Source: Dipteris shenzhenensis (Eukaryota; Polypodiophyta; Polypodiopsida; Gleicheniales). Taken from it: a DNA stretch of 64,000 nucleotides. Where the stretch lies: assembly GCA_047967505.1 (NCBI GenBank), contig CM106541.1; one strand, 5' to 3'. Positions 32,245-41,076 of the stretch are shown one piece after another. A model generated the notes under the pieces. That model did no database searches. It saw only the letters and a list, made by a program, of their open reading frames with translations, and had not been told where the DNA came from. The translations under genes were made by a program, and so were the position numbers. How positions within the stretch are numbered: the stretch's first letter is position 1; every line of letters begins with the position of its first letter.

Positions 32245-32640
32245 CTAGTTTATGTTAGCACATAGGATCAGGTAGTTGACATATTCACGAAGGCATTGGG
32301 TGCAGAGAGAAGATGCATAATTGCCTTGCTGCAATTTTCCATTCATAATGTCATTCTGCTTTTTGTAGCAGTCTTTAGCCATATGACCCATTTTACCACA
32401 ATAGTAGTTGAGTATAGGGGTGTAGCAATGGCTGCATGTGAGGTAGCTTGGTTGAATAAGCTCCTTTATGATATGCATCAGTCTACAGATGGACCAGTTG
32501 TCATTTATTGTGACAACATGAGCAATATACACTTGGCAAATAACCTAGTCTATCATGCTAGAACAAAGAACATTAAAGTGCATTATCACTATGTGCGGGA
32601 GAAGGCTCTAGTACTAGGGGATCTTTGAAACAAGGCTAAC
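32245..32640. pseudogene. Scrambled Ty1/copia fragments (RNase H and Gag knuckle)
   Basis: Three fragments lie out of order. 32253-32316 (+) encodes the polyprotein C-terminal phrase DQVVDIFTKALG. 32325-32405 on the minus strand encodes a Gag knuckle (YYCGKMGHMAKDCYKKQ, first Cys changed to Tyr). 32410-32628 (+) encodes the copia RNase H end: EYRGVAMAACEVAWL, IYCDNMSNIHLANN, and RTKNIKVHYHYVREK. In a normal copia element the knuckle is 3 kb upstream on the same strand, so this is a rearranged mosaic. Confidence 0.65.
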
Positions 32641-34360
32641 AACCAAGGTGGAGGATTGTACAACCAGCAAATGTCTCGTTCTATGAAAATGTAAAGACAC
32701 TTCCATGCCAAGCCTTCAAGAAATGTGTGGACTCTCGGGTCGCCCGAGATATCATCTTCACTCAATCTCATATGGCACGCAAGGTATAGATGATATCTTG
32801 CCAAATGGCAGCAAGGGTGGCCACCCATCACCGAACAGCAATAGGCGCCCAGATGTTCCAAGCAGTGATGCTGGACACCATCTGCCAAACACTATCCTCT
32901 GGTGAAAATACTCACCGATGTCGAAGAGGAATCGCAACCTGAACCTCAATCCGGAGGACTCTCTGTCCCTGACCTCAAAGAATACGCACCATTCAATGTG
33001 AGCTAGTAGATGTGCTTCTTCCAATCAATAACCGGATTCGAGAACGACAAGCCCTTGCAAGAGCTATATCTGCATGAGCTAGCTTGGTCGTTCCTGAATC
33101 AACATGCTTACATCAAGATGTAGAAAAACGGTTGCATTTGCATTGGTAATCAAAATACTGTAGTACTTCTCAAGGGTGCTTATATATAATATCCAAAACA
33201 CGATTTTGTGCTTAAACACTGGCATAGCCACCCAAAGTAAGCCTAAGACACTTAACAGGTGCAACTCGCAGAACTATTAAGACAAAGGCACTCTACTTCA
33301 CATTCCTTACACCTTTTCCACCAATGCTTCTAAAATATTTATTGATTGCTAAAGAGTCACTTAAAAAGGAGGACATCTCATTGAGTAATCAAGAGATTTC
33401 CCTGTGATTTCGTTCAAGAAAGAAGACTGTATTACCGATTGATCTACACTGTACAGGTAGAGCTCTAAGTTCTGTAGTTCACAATTATGTCCTGAATCTA
33501 TTGAATGAAATGTATGTGGTTTAAATGCTTAAGTTCAATGTCTTCACGAGCCATGAGCATATTTGTACCAGAATTGTAGGCTTTCCTTAAGTTCTGACAC
33601 TGTATTCCTGCTTGATGCATGCCAGAACATCCCAACTGCTTTAGTAAGAGAAAAAAGACGTGAATGAATCCTGGGGAGCCAATAAATAACTTCCATGTGC
33701 AAAAATATAGACAATGTAACAAACTAGCTGTGGGAAAGGAAGTACCCCATTTGTGCTAAAACAGACACAAGCTGCTCTTTAAAAATACGATTTCCACCCT
33801 TCCGCACAATGATCCTATCTTTTGGTAGAAAGTCAGCACCCCAGTAATTTAGTAAATGCTGCACCTGCCTTTCCAACAAAAAATTGCACAGAAATCCAAC
33901 TGGTATGAATCCAATTTTTTCCATTTGTATCCGATTATCTAATGTAAGGCAGATTTCATCCCTAATCTTAGACAACAAAAAAGGGATAAAACATCCTCCC
34001 TAATACGATCAATAAACCACTGGAACTCCACAGTGTACAACCCTATAATGGGAAGGTAAGAATAAAAATAAAGGTATGACAAACTTGACAGCATCATTGG
34101 GATGGATAAAGGAGAAACAAACTATAAAGATGCTGGCCTTGCCTTCACACAAAATCTAAGCTTCTTTGACGGATCAAAAATGTATTGAGTGCAGCCTGCT
34201 TGATGTATCCTGCTAAGAACCATATAATGTGGGGCATTGCTCATCTTCTTACATTCGTAGTTACATTTGAATGTTGTATACTGCTTTACATACTTCTTCA
34301 TCAGTCTACCATATATCCCATCTTGCAAATTGATAACCAATGAAAATTATTGAAACAAGA
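32641..34360. other. Unassigned region
   Basis: No recognisable gene. Minus-strand open segments at 33724-33978 and 34122-34340 are AT-rich and unfamiliar. They could be introns or decayed exons of the locus that includes the fragment at 34365-34562. Confidence 0.4.
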
Positions 34361-34399
34361 AGACTTATTCAGAAATAACTACATCGTCAGCTAGAATAA

Positions 34400-34562
34400 G
34401 CACCTTATTAGCATTCCCAACGGTTGCAACTACATTTACTTTGAGATGCTTGCAAATGCCAAGGGCAATAGCTCCACACCCTCCAGCCGCTGAATGAAGA
34501 AGTAGAGTCTGCCCTTGTTTCAAATTCCCTAACTCAAAAAGAGCATATGTCATTGTAAGTCC
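34400..34562 (-). pseudogene. Exon fragment of a zinc-binding dehydrogenase (VAT-1/quinone-reductase-like)
   Basis: The minus strand encodes GLTMTYALFELGNLKQGQTL, then LLHSAAGGCGAIALGICKHL and VNVVATVGNANK. This is the start of the MDR-family Rossmann domain: a helix, the turn with GQT-LLHSAAGG-G as nucleotide-binding loop, then a beta strand. It is preceded by TTTGTGCATAG and followed by AAG|GTGCTT, which read as splice acceptor and donor. No further exons were recognised nearby and the normal GGVG is GGCG. Probably a captured or decayed host exon. A genuine low-expression gene cannot be excluded. Confidence 0.5.
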
Positions 34563-35876
34563 CTATGCACAAGCAAACAAAAACCAGTAGCAAGAACCGA
34601 AGTTAGTATATTTGGATGTAGATGGTAGAATGGCATGCGAATATGTCCAAACATACTCCAAGTCCAGCATTATAAGCAAGTAATACAGTCAGAATATGCC
34701 TTTCCAAAAACTGTAGGTGAAAACATTCAAGTTGGCCATAAGGTTTGCTCACACTATTCTCATGTAATCAACAACAGCATCAGCAGTCAATCGCATAAGT
34801 TGCGTGTATCAAGTGAATCCTGGATGAACCTCTTATGCCATATTTAGAATATCGACATTAGTTTATGCTGTGGAACAAGAAGACACCTACTCTCACAAAC
34901 AATGTCAAGTTAAACCATAAATTGTTGAAGTGTCTAACAATTCATAAATGAATGTTTTAACTGTGCTACCACACTCCCGCCAGTGCAGCTGAAAAGGAAC
35001 CTCATCAATCTCATAAATATTAGGGTATATCTTGCCTTCCTGCAAGATAATTGGCACTTATGGCTATCAAATGCTGTAGCATTTTGGGTATTTTTAATCT
35101 TCATATTTTCCAAAATTCTTTTGACCAAAACCTACTTCGTTGGAGAAGCACATGGCAAGGGCTATGCTGAATCTGCCTCATCTTGGGCCTTCCAATTGCT
35201 TAAGCACCTCAACTCCCTTTGGTAAAATCATATCTACAAAATGGTCTATTTGAAGATTCTTTCCTGGGAAAATTACATTGGGCATTCCTTTCTAGGGGTA
35301 ACCCGCAAGGCAACTCACACTAAAGTAATCTAAGGATACAGAAAAAAAAAGGACTCCTAAGAGAGCCGTCTCCCCACCTTGAATAGCCATAGAGTTGGTC
35401 AGTGCATCCTTTGATGGATCTAAGAGCATACTATAAAGGGGAGAAAAGGAGAGAAAAGCATCTAACATTTTAGAACCTCCATACATGAGAATAAAGGACT
35501 TTGAAGCAAATTCTTTTCATCTCCAAGAGTATCTCTATGGCAGGATTCTTCTTGGAATAGCATGCCATTCAAAGAACAATGTTTACATGAGCCAACTTTA
35601 TCACTTCATATTGTAGCTTGTATATACACATTCTTCAATTTGTAACTCCAACTCTATGACTCTTCGGGCCCACACCTTCCATCTACCATCTTAACTATGT
35701 ATCTATGACCAAATGGGATAGTTTTCACCTCTGTCACAAGCATGCATATGTGGACGTGTGTCTCTAGAGATTTTAGCTTAATTAACACTTGGATCATGTC
35801 TCTAGAGATTTTAACTTAATTATCACTTGGAATTTAAAATAGTCATTCAATTGAGAGATAACGTCAAATCCACACG

Positions 35877-35879
<3 letters not shown>
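34563..35879. other. Unassigned region
   Basis: AT-rich, with no gene recognised. Minus-strand phrases near 35140-35225 (ILPKGVEVLKQLEGPR) look coding-like but were not identified. A direct repeat TCTCTAGAGATTTTA occurs at 35761 and 35800. Confidence 0.35.

Positions 35880-35919
<40 letters not shown>
35880..35919. repeat. (GA)n microsatellite
   Basis: About 20 GA units without interruption. By analogy with 36439-36495 it may be the 3' tail of another LINE-Z copy now decayed, but no LINE-Z sequence was recognised beside it. Confidence 0.9.
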
Positions 35920-35920
<1 letters not shown>

Positions 35921-36438
35921 GTCCTCGGAAGGCCTCACGGACCCATGGGACAAAGTACACCAAAAAAAGAGGAACTCATACAAACCTCAGTGGGCTGAAG
36001 AAAAGGGCGTGCTAGGGCCCTTGCTGAGTACTATGCTACGCTAAAGAGCTCAAGAGCTCGAAGCAAAACTCAAAACAAAACCAAACTGAAAAATGAGACT
36101 CAGAAGCCGAAACCTGGCACCGTGATGGCTCTCTGGTGGGCAGCAAAGATATCTCAAATCTACGTCTATCGAGTTGTCTCTCGCAGTGGCAGAGGACGTG
36201 GTCTCCTTGACCTCTGTATCCGATGTGCTATGCCAAGGGCAATGCCTCGTCTTTGGCGGTCTTCTCTCTGGAAAGCTGAGATAGGCCGGACCTTAATCGT
36301 GCGTGCTATTGGTAACTCTCCGCATCGCATGCGGCCTCTGCATCCCTCGCACGGCAATGTCATGTCATCTCTCACCACTGATCCATATTGCCCTCATGTC
36401 AGCTAGCTCCTCCTCCTACACTCCACCATGTCCTAGAG
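35920..36438. other. Unassigned spacer between two GA runs
   Basis: Short open frames only; nothing recognised. Confidence 0.4.
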
Positions 36439-36449
36439 GAGAGAGAGAG

Positions 36450-36498
<49 letters not shown>

Positions 36499-37897
36499 AT
36501 TAGAGTCTACTAAAGACCAATGGGTCTATGAGACTGATAGAAAACCTGATACAATGAGCAAAAGGGTGGAGCTACTAAGCGAGCATCCTAACCCATGCTA
36601 GAGAAAATTGTGTAGACATAGTCATGATATCATCATAAATGTCACCATAACCATAGACATCCCTGGCATCACCATCCCCATGGAAGATGCAATTTGATCG
36701 AATACAATATAATACAGTGCATGAAAACGTCAAGATCCACCCGATGACGGACTAGGCACTATAGGCAAGAAGCCAATAAGAGATCAATGTCTACCGTCTG
36801 GAGTAATCCGTCGTGCCCTCTTATCAGCTACCAGATGCCTGATGAGCACCACAGTGACCCCGATCGGCCGTATCCCAAGTCTCAAAATAGAAGAAATGTC
36901 AGTGAGTATGATATGTGCATCTGTCCTTTGTCAAGTGTGCCACATCTCGATCTCCGGGTCTCTGCCTCTCTTGCAATCTAAACTCTGTGATCAAACTCTA
37001 GGATGGACCATGCAAGGCCTCCCGCTCCTGTCTCCGAGATGCCATCTTGGGGTACAAGAGCCGTAGCCCCTGACTCCATACCGTTATGTGATGACTTGAA
37101 ATGCCACATTGAGTTGCAATAGAGATGCACCGACCTCAACCACATGGCTCTTGACTCCGTTCCGGTATATGAATGCCACATCGAGTTGTAGAAGAGATGC
37201 ACCGACCTCAACTAGAACAACCTAATGTGGGACCCATAGCTTGCTGTGAATCATCCGTAACAACAAGGAACTGGGAGCCACTCTACCAAGCCCAATCTGT
37301 CTCTAATAAATCAGGCCCCCAACAAGCGCTGCCATACATGCCTGCTAGACAGGCCAAGGAATCATGAGAAGAGACTTGGTCCGGGCATCCAGGACGTGAA
37401 AATGGAAGTATTGCCACTCTAATCGAGAAAGTGTGGCATATCCCCTCGGCCTGCATCACCGGTCGCATAATGAAAATCAGGCCAAAGAAAAGAACCCCCA
37501 AGTATGCGACCTCCCTCGGTAACCCATCCAACATGAACTCCTCTCTGTGTATGGCTGCTCGGGATGTGTTGAAGATCGTGACCTTGGTTTTACCAAGGTT
37601 GACATTTGGGTCATGTGACTCACGAAAGGTGTGCAAAGCATCCAAGTGTCTCTGGAGGCCCACTAAGGATGAGAGCAAGACCACGTCATCTGCATATAAG
37701 AGGATCTGAATTAAAGGGCCAACGAGAGAGCAACCAGGCTCCCCTAGTGTCCCCATGAAAGTCTCAAGCTCACATCTATGTAGAGGCTAAACGAGGTCAG
37801 TGTGACGACGACAGACAACCTTGTTTGACGCTAATAGTGCTCATGATCTCCTCGTGTCAGTTCGAATATTGCCTGAAACCCTCTCATAGAGTGCCAT
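36439..37897 (-). pseudogene. LINE-Z minus copy, RT C-terminal part, 3' UTR and (CT)n tail
   Basis: Reading the minus strand, 37756-37600 encodes RT catalytic YADDVVLLSSLVGLQ, HLDALHTFRESHD and VNLGKTKVTIFNTSR; the C-terminal part and 3' UTR follow. The last unique bases before the microsatellite (36496-36560, reverse complement) match 51245-51342 of the plus copy, including CTCATAGACCCAT and CTAATAAACT. The element therefore ends in a (CT)n run (36439-36495) instead of poly(A). The frame has many stops. At 37898 it is interrupted by the chromovirus and continues at 44493. Confidence 0.8.
37893..37897. repeat. Target site duplication GCCAT, left copy
   Basis: Precedes TGTTACGC of the chromovirus LTR. 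The same GCCAT follows the 3' LTR at 44493-44497. Confidence 0.92.
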
Positions 37898-38361
37898 TGT
37901 TACGCTCTAGCCGAGGTAGCATGACCTCGGAAGAATCAGTCGACATTTCCCTTATAGGATCTATTTTTATAATATATGTGTTTGCGCTTTATGTAAATGA
38001 TCGGGAGGGATTAATGTCAAGGTCCTAGGTGAGGGCTGATAGCACCAGACTAGATAGATCTGAGACCAAGGGCCTAGTGCAAAGATTGTGCCTAGGGGCA
38101 AGGAATTAAATGCATCCCAAGAGAGGGGTGAAATGTTGCATTAGGAAGGCCCTATATGGATGACATGTGGCATCTAGATCTATCTAGGGATTTGGGGTCT
38201 GTCAAGGCTTGTGAGAGAATGGAAGAATTGTGGATTTACGTGATTTCGAAAAAACTCTTTCTCTCTCGCTGGGAAGCCTTGGTAGAATTGGCTGGGTGGA
38301 TAATCATGGTGCTACTCCCGTGATCAGTAAGTAGAAGCTAGGATAGAGAAATCAGGTTACA
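37898..38361 (+). repeat. Chromovirus 5' LTR
   Basis: 464 bp, TGTTACGC...GGTTACA. TATAATATAT at 37968-37977 is a candidate TATA box. Nearly identical to 44029-44492. Confidence 0.95.
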
Positions 38362-38363
38362 TT

Positions 38364-38375
38364 TGGTATCAGAGC
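38364..38375 (+). other. Primer binding site, tRNA-iMet type
   Basis: TGGTATCAGAGC two bases after the LTR; standard for plant elements. Confidence 0.92.
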
Positions 38376-39312
38376 CCAAGGTTGGGAAGGAGAGAATGAA
38401 TTGACGCTGGTCAGCGGAAAGTCCTAAGGGAGACACCGATTGATGCAGCGGCCCGTGAGCGGCGAAATTGAAGGCTGGCTGGTCGACGAGCAGTGACGGG
38501 TTGATGGCGCATGTAAGAGCTCACAAGCGGGATGTTCGACAATTGCCCAAGGATTAGTGTTGGCCGTCGCGTGGGCAGGGATTCACGTGAAGGGTCGCGT
38601 GAGCTCGTGAAGGACCTGTGTGCACGTCGTCCGGGGGAGTGGCTAGAACTGTCGGTGCACGGATTGGTGGTTTGGGAGCGCTGGTGGCGAATCACCCGAG
38701 GGTGACGACGAGAAGACTGCCGACGAGATCCGTGAGGAGCGGCGCTCACGTGGAAGGTTTGACGTGCTGCAGTGATTCGACGCAGATGGTCCGTGGGCTG
38801 GGCGATATATTCGTCGACAGTCCGTAGGTTGGCGTGGACAGCACAATCTGGAGGATACGCGACACCAAAGAAGGCTTTTTATTCGCAGGCAGACAGAGCG
38901 TGGAGGTTGCAGGAATTGGAGACTCGAACTGCTTGGAACAAAAAAAAAGGGGTGTGGCTGTTCGTGAATGACCAGGAAGCTCTCTTCAACCCCCATTAGT
39001 TTCATGTTGTTTTTTTTCCCCTCCTTGATTTAGCCTGTATGAGGCTTTAATGCTGTAGTAAGGACAGATTATGCTTGAGGATATGCCTGTGGGCTTCAGT
39101 CAGAGTAAAATGCAGTAGTTTCCCTAGTATAGGGAAAGGCGGGATTGAATATATATGCCTGTGTCAAATACGTAATTAGTGTGCATGTCAGATTGCAGGA
39201 GTTCCCTAGTATAGGGAATTGTGTTCAGAGTGTCAATTTGTGATTACAGTGTTCTAAGGGTGTTTATAAAAAAAAAAAAAAAAGCCCCAAAACAAAACAC
39301 CTACTGAACTAA
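38376..39312 (+). other. Chromovirus leader
   Basis: About 940 bp of untranslated leader. A direct repeat TCCCTAGTATAGGGAA is present at about 39121 and 39203, each with a CCCTAGTATAGGG inverted core. An A15 run at 39269-39283 lies just before the gag ATG. No gene seen. Confidence 0.7.
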
Positions 39313-41076
39313 ATGGAAGCAGAAGAAGGAGCTTCCAGGAGGGACCCTGGTGAATCAGGAGTCCGGCCGACCCAGCAGGGATCGCGCCCAGTAGCTCACA
39401 CTTTATCTGGCAGGATTGCATTGCTGGAAGATGCCTTGCAACAGTTGTTAGCGCAACAATTACAAGCCAATGCAGGGCAGTCCGAGCTTAGGAGAGCGAT
39501 ACATAGTATGTCTGCCAGACCTTCTCGAGAGGAGAAGGGAAAGGCTCCAATGGAACCGGAGTCTAGTGTCCATACGGTCGAGCCTAGGAAGGCTAAAGTG
39601 CCAATTATTGCCAATTACAGACCGGAAAAGTATTCTGGTCGGATGAACGACCGTAGCTCCGATGTCATTGAGACCTGGCTACACAAATGGGACGAGGCGT
39701 TCGCCATTTGTGAGATCAGAAATGACATCAAAAAGATCCGCGAGGCCACCCATATGTTTAGTGAGGCAGCGGATCGGTGGTGGATTAAACAACAAAAGGA
39801 TGGCATAGCATCCACTACCTGGGAGGGGTTTAAAAGAGAGTTTAGGAAACACTTCTTACCTCCTGACGAAGCATCCCGAGCTTGGGATCAATATAGGAAC
39901 CTTCGTCAGAGAAATTTATCAGTGGCAGAATACACTGATAAGTTTCGAGAGAGTGTAATGAAGGTTGACGAACCCCTGCCTCAATCAATCCAAGTGAAAG
40001 ATTTCATATTTGGATTGAATGATCGAATAAAAATGGAAGTTCGGGCTAAGTACGCGAACACGCTAGATGATGCAATAGCTATAGCCCTGAACTACGAGGA
40101 TGCCAAGGGCAGCAAGCCAAGTGGGTTTGCACAGGTCGGAACCCAGTATGGGTATCCGAAGAAATCTGGGTTTAAGAAGAAGTGGACTAGTAAAGGGAGT
40201 GGTTCGCAGCCGAGTGGTCAAGCCAAGCAGGCGAGACCGGCTGAAACTCCTAAACCAAGTACCACCATTGGAGTGAAGAGAAAAGTAACTCCAATGGCAG
40301 CCCGGGCTTGGTCTAAGTCTCCCTTGAACACGGAACAAAGGGAAAAAGCGAGGAGAGAAGGCTTATGCTTTGGTTGCCTTCAACCTCATCAGTGGAGAGA
40401 TTGTCCACGTAACAAAGATCGTCGGATGGCTGAGATGGTGATCTCAGAGTGCGACGTGGAGATGCAGGGGAGTCCCAGAGCGGAAGAGATGCAGATTCAG
40501 CTAGCGGGATCTTCTCAGAGGTTAGTACCTTGTTTGTTATGTGTGTCTGTTACTAAGTTAGTGACGAGTGCACCTGATAACATCCTATCTAAGCCCGCAG
40601 CAACGGGGTATACGGCCTTTAATGATACGGAGTTAATTAAAATGAAAGAGCAAGTAGCCAGTCATGATGTCATTGTGTTGTTTGACTCAGCGTCAACTCA
40701 CAATGTGATTAACTCCAAGCTCGTGAAGAGGCTGAAATTAAAGACAAGTCCATCTGACTATGCGTATACAGTCAGGATGGCAGATGGAAGTTCAACTGAA
40801 GTATGGGACCAAAGAGTTACCCAGTTGGAGCTTCGGATTCAGGACTATGTTGAGAAGCTTGATTTTGAAATGACCAAGCTTGCTCATGCGGATATAGCCC
40901 TGGGAATGGCGTGGCATTCTAGCAAGAATCCAGCCATTGATTGGAAAAAGCACGTATATCAATTCAAGATGAATGATGTGCTTTATGTCTTGCGAGGTGA
41001 AAAAGATATACCTCAGAGACCGTTGGTTTCCGTGATGGAAATCAGAAAGGCTCAAGTAGAGTTTTTATACCTTTAA
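39313..41076 (+). CDS. gag: Chromovirus Gag and protease
   Basis: 587 residues from the ATG at 39313. A coiled N-terminal helix (about 30-65: RIALLEDALQQLLAQQLQ) precedes a Retrotrans_gag capsid domain at about 95-260 (FSEAADRWWIKQQ, WEGFKREFRKHFLPPDEAS, LSVAEYTDKF). A basic linker leads to one knuckle CFGCLQPHQWRDC, spaced CX2CX3HX4C, near residue 352. The retropepsin-like domain follows with VLFDSASTHNVIN near residue 455, where DSA stands in place of the usual DSGA. The frame stops at TAA 41074-41076 and the next in-frame codons open pol. Confidence 0.9.
   Translation: MEAEEGASRRDPGESGVRPTQQGSRPVAHTLSGRIALLEDALQQLLAQQLQANAGQSELRRAIHSMSARPSREEKGKAPMEPESSVHTVEPRKAKVPIIANYRPEKYSGRMNDRSSDVIETWLHKWDEAFAICEIRNDIKKIREATHMFSEAADRWWIKQQKDGIASTTWEGFKREFRKHFLPPDEASRAWDQYRNLRQRNLSVAEYTDKFRESVMKVDEPLPQSIQVKDFIFGLNDRIKMEVRAKYANTLDDAIAIALNYEDAKGSKPSGFAQVGTQYGYPKKSGFKKKWTSKGSGSQPSGQAKQARPAETPKPSTTIGVKRKVTPMAARAWSKSPLNTEQREKARREGLCFGCLQPHQWRDCPRNKDRRMAEMVISECDVEMQGSPRAEEMQIQLAGSSQRLVPCLLCVSVTKLVTSAPDNILSKPAATGYTAFNDTELIKMKEQVASHDVIVLFDSASTHNVINSKLVKRLKLKTSPSDYAYTVRMADGSSTEVWDQRVTQLELRIQDYVEKLDFEMTKLAHADIALGMAWHSSKNPAIDWKKHVYQFKMNDVLYVLRGEKDIPQRPLVSVMEIRKAQVEFLYL

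Noticed and set aside
41074-41076. Calling the chromovirus dead because of the TAA
   Set aside because: With nearly identical LTRs and all other domains open, a readthrough stop cannot be excluded, so both ORFs are kept as CDS.
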